NCBI GenBank assembly: GCA_031272615.1
Contig: JAISTL010000024.1
Location: 1-7,481, forward strand
Source of the DNA: Methylobacteriaceae bacterium
GTDB taxonomy: Bacteria > Pseudomonadota > Alphaproteobacteria > Rhizobiales > Beijerinckiaceae
Reading direction: 5' to 3'
Length of the DNA: 7,481 nucleotides
A model generated the notes under the pieces. It made no database searches. It was not told where the DNA came from and saw only the letters and a list, made by a program, of their open reading frames with translations. Of this stretch, positions 6,323 to 7,481 are shown in pieces. Position numbers and translations under genes: made by a program. Numbering within the stretch: position 1 is the first letter of the stretch; every line of letters begins with the position of its first letter.

Positions 6323-6340
6323 TGGAATACCGGTCTACCG
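6323..6340. promoter_or_regulatory. Imperfect operator-like sites downstream of the right-hand promoter
   Basis: TGGAATACCG (6323-6332) matches eight of ten bases of TGGTATACCA. The overlapping CGGTCTACCG (6331-6340) keeps the GGT-NN-ACC core. They lie about 10-26 bp after the predicted start, where a bound repressor would block transcription. Their presence suggests that one regulator controls both arms. The match is imperfect and could be chance. Confidence 0.35.
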
Positions 6341-6393
6341 AGGTCCGGTGGCACGGTAAAGCTGAATCAAATCAAACCACTTCCGGAGCCAAA

Positions 6394-6696
6394 ATGACAC
6401 GCAACGCCTTAAAACTCAGTCCACAGGACAACGTCGCGTCCGCCATTGTTCCCCTCAAAACAGGGGAAACAGCGGAAATCTATTACCACGATGAACTTCT
6501 TGAACAGATTCCCCTGGTTGACGATGTCCCCTTCGGGTTCAAGTTCGCCGCCCGTGACATTTCCAAGGGAGAAGACATCCTGAAATACGGCGTACCCATG
6601 GGAGTCGCTTCGGCCGACATCAGAGCCGGCGAGATGGTGCACGTGCACAATGTCGAAGGCGCCCGAGGTCGTGGAGACAAAGGAGAAGCGAAATGA
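6394..6696 (+). CDS. UxaA-family small subunit (SAF domain; altronate dehydratase / sulfolactate sulfo-lyase alpha type)
   Basis: This 100-residue protein is a stand-alone SAF domain, the N-terminal part of altronate/galactarate dehydratases and the small subunit of (R)-sulfolactate sulfo-lyase (SuyA). It aligns with the E. coli UxaA N-terminus: SPQDNVASAIVPL (9-21), PFGFKFAARDISKGEDILKYGVPMG (46-70) and ADIRAGEMVHVHN (74-86). The GHK histidine that relatives carry in the middle block is Phe49 here (GFK). VHVHN is kept. The ATG at 6394 has GGAG 5 nt upstream. A longer frame from TTG at 6295 would start inside the promoter and is rejected. It overlaps the large subunit by 4 nt (ATGA), so the two are made together. 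With two separate genes the arrangement resembles SuyAB more than one-chain UxaA, but the substrate is not known. Confidence 0.88.
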   Translation: MTRNALKLSPQDNVASAIVPLKTGETAEIYYHDELLEQIPLVDDVPFGFKFAARDISKGEDILKYGVPMGVASADIRAGEMVHVHNVEGARGRGDKGEAK

Positions 6697-7481
6697 CCAA
6701 GACCTTTATGGGCTACCCCCGTCCCGACGGTTCGGTCGGTGTGCGAAATTACGTTCTGATTATTCCGGTGAATCGTTCGTTGAATTTCATCGCCTCCTAC
6801 GTGGCCAAAATGGTCAACGGAGTCAAGCACTTCGAAATTCCCGCCGAGGGTGGTCGCCCGGAGCGTGATCGTGAAACCATTGTCCGTACCGCGGTCGGCC
6901 TGGCTGCCAATGCCAATGTCGGCGGTATCATTCTGCTCGCCGTCAAGCCGAGATACGGCTACAAGAACATGTCGCCGAGCTACTTCCTCGACGAGATCAA
7001 GAAGACCGGCAAACCTTACCGGACGGTGGTGCTGACCGAGGAAGGCGGAGCATACAAAATGCTCGGCGAGACCCTGCGTCAGGCACGCGAAATCGTTCGC
7101 GAAGTCTCCCGGGTTCGTCGGGAACCCTGTGATGTCGGCAAGCTTGTTCTCGGCGTCAAGTGCGGCATGTCCGACCCCACCTCCGGCATGGCGGGCAACC
7201 CCGTCGTCGGTTATGCCTACGATCTGCTGATCAAGGCCGGCGGCACCGCGTTCTTCGGCGAAACCACGGAAATCATCGGCGCCGAGGATATTCTCGCCCA
7301 GCGCGCCGCCACCCCCGAAATCGGACAGCAGATCCTCGACATCACCAACTACTGGGAAGAAAAAGCCAAGAGCACGGGCGAGGATATCCGCGCCATCAAT
7401 CCCATTCCCGCCAACATCGCCGCCGGCATCACCACCCTGGAGGAGAAGTCGCTTGGCGCCATCTCCAAGGGCGGCACGACC
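6693..7481 (+). CDS. UxaA-family large subunit, divergent, with most conserved Cys positions replaced (3' partial)
   Basis: The frame opens with ATG at 6693 inside the small-subunit stop (ATGA, 4-nt overlap) and stays open to the window end: 263 residues of an expected 380-400. The small subunit's 3' end supplies a purine-rich AGGAGAAG before the start. Family blocks are GYPRPDGSVGVRNYVLI (7-23), CGMSDPTSGMAGNPVVG (157-173), AGGTAFFGETTEIIGAEDIL (182-201) and AAGITTLEEKSLGAISKGG (243-261). Compared with E. coli UxaA (from memory), VGCVN reads VNRSLN (26-31), HTYGC reads IPAEGG (49-54), GLGCE reads AVKPR (83-87), and the Cys of KSLGC is Ala256. Only Cys157 of these positions remains. These Cys/His are thought to serve metal binding or catalysis in dehydratases. 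The frame is clean and GC use matches the neighbours, so decay is unlikely and an altered reaction is more probable. Confidence 0.87.
   Translation, partial: MTKTFMGYPRPDGSVGVRNYVLIIPVNRSLNFIASYVAKMVNGVKHFEIPAEGGRPERDRETIVRTAVGLAANANVGGIILLAVKPRYGYKNMSPSYFLDEIKKTGKPYRTVVLTEEGGAYKMLGETLRQAREIVREVSRVRREPCDVGKLVLGVKCGMSDPTSGMAGNPVVGYAYDLLIKAGGTAFFGETTEIIGAEDILAQRAATPEIGQQILDITNYWEEKAKSTGEDIRAINPIPANIAAGITTLEEKSLGAISKGGTT

Noticed and set aside
6295..6393. N-terminal extension of the SAF subunit from TTG at 6295
   Set aside because: The start lies within the predicted promoter spacer and the added residues have no family match. ATG at 6394 has GGAG at 5 nt and begins the standard domain.
1..7481. 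CRISPR arrays, tRNA or rRNA genes, insertion sequences, attachment sites
   Set aside because: No regularly spaced repeats, no cloverleaf or rRNA-like stretch and no transposase or integrase coding sequence were seen on either strand.

Overview
The window is GC-rich, densely packed bacterial DNA with metabolic genes typical of anaerobes: nickel-pincer cofactor assembly, a split class I (oxygen-sensitive iron-sulfur) fumarase/tartrate-type dehydratase, and an UxaA-family lyase. A Desulfobacterota- or Synergistota-like anaerobe would fit, but that is a weak inference from gene content and no taxonomic marker gene is present.

Layout. (1) 1-1639, plus strand: the 3' part of larC followed one base later by larE, two enzymes that build the nickel-pincer nucleotide (NPN) cofactor of lactate racemase and related 2-hydroxyacid racemases. 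A GC-rich inverted repeat (1637-1679) separates them from the convergent minus-strand genes. (2) 1682-2330, minus strand: two adjacent small membrane proteins of unknown function, with a 16-bp palindrome upstream. (3) 2441-3163, minus strand: a GntR-family regulator of the FadR/FCD type. (4) 3226-6086, minus strand: a tightly coupled operon of class I fumarase-type alpha subunit, beta subunit and an MmgE/PrpD-family protein. (5) 6087-6393: a divergent control region with a promoter for each direction and sites of the TGGTATACCA type. (6) 6394-7481, plus strand: an UxaA/SuyAB-type small (SAF) subunit overlapping by 4 nt a large subunit that runs off the window.

How it works together (inference): the FCD regulator probably represses both divergent arms through the TGGTATACCA-type operators, the motif used by ExuR/UxuR. 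The arms encode three different lyase/dehydratase architectures, which suggests breakdown of an unidentified hydroxy- or sugar-acid. No transporter or aldolase is visible, so the substrate cannot be named.

Most unusual point: both UxaA-family subunits have lost most residues expected at the metal/active site of altronate dehydratase (the small-subunit GHK histidine, and four of five Cys positions plus the adjacent His in the large subunit), while overall family architecture is intact. The fumarase-type alpha subunit also has QSPG in place of the usual QDTG. The locus may therefore perform chemistry different from its annotated relatives.
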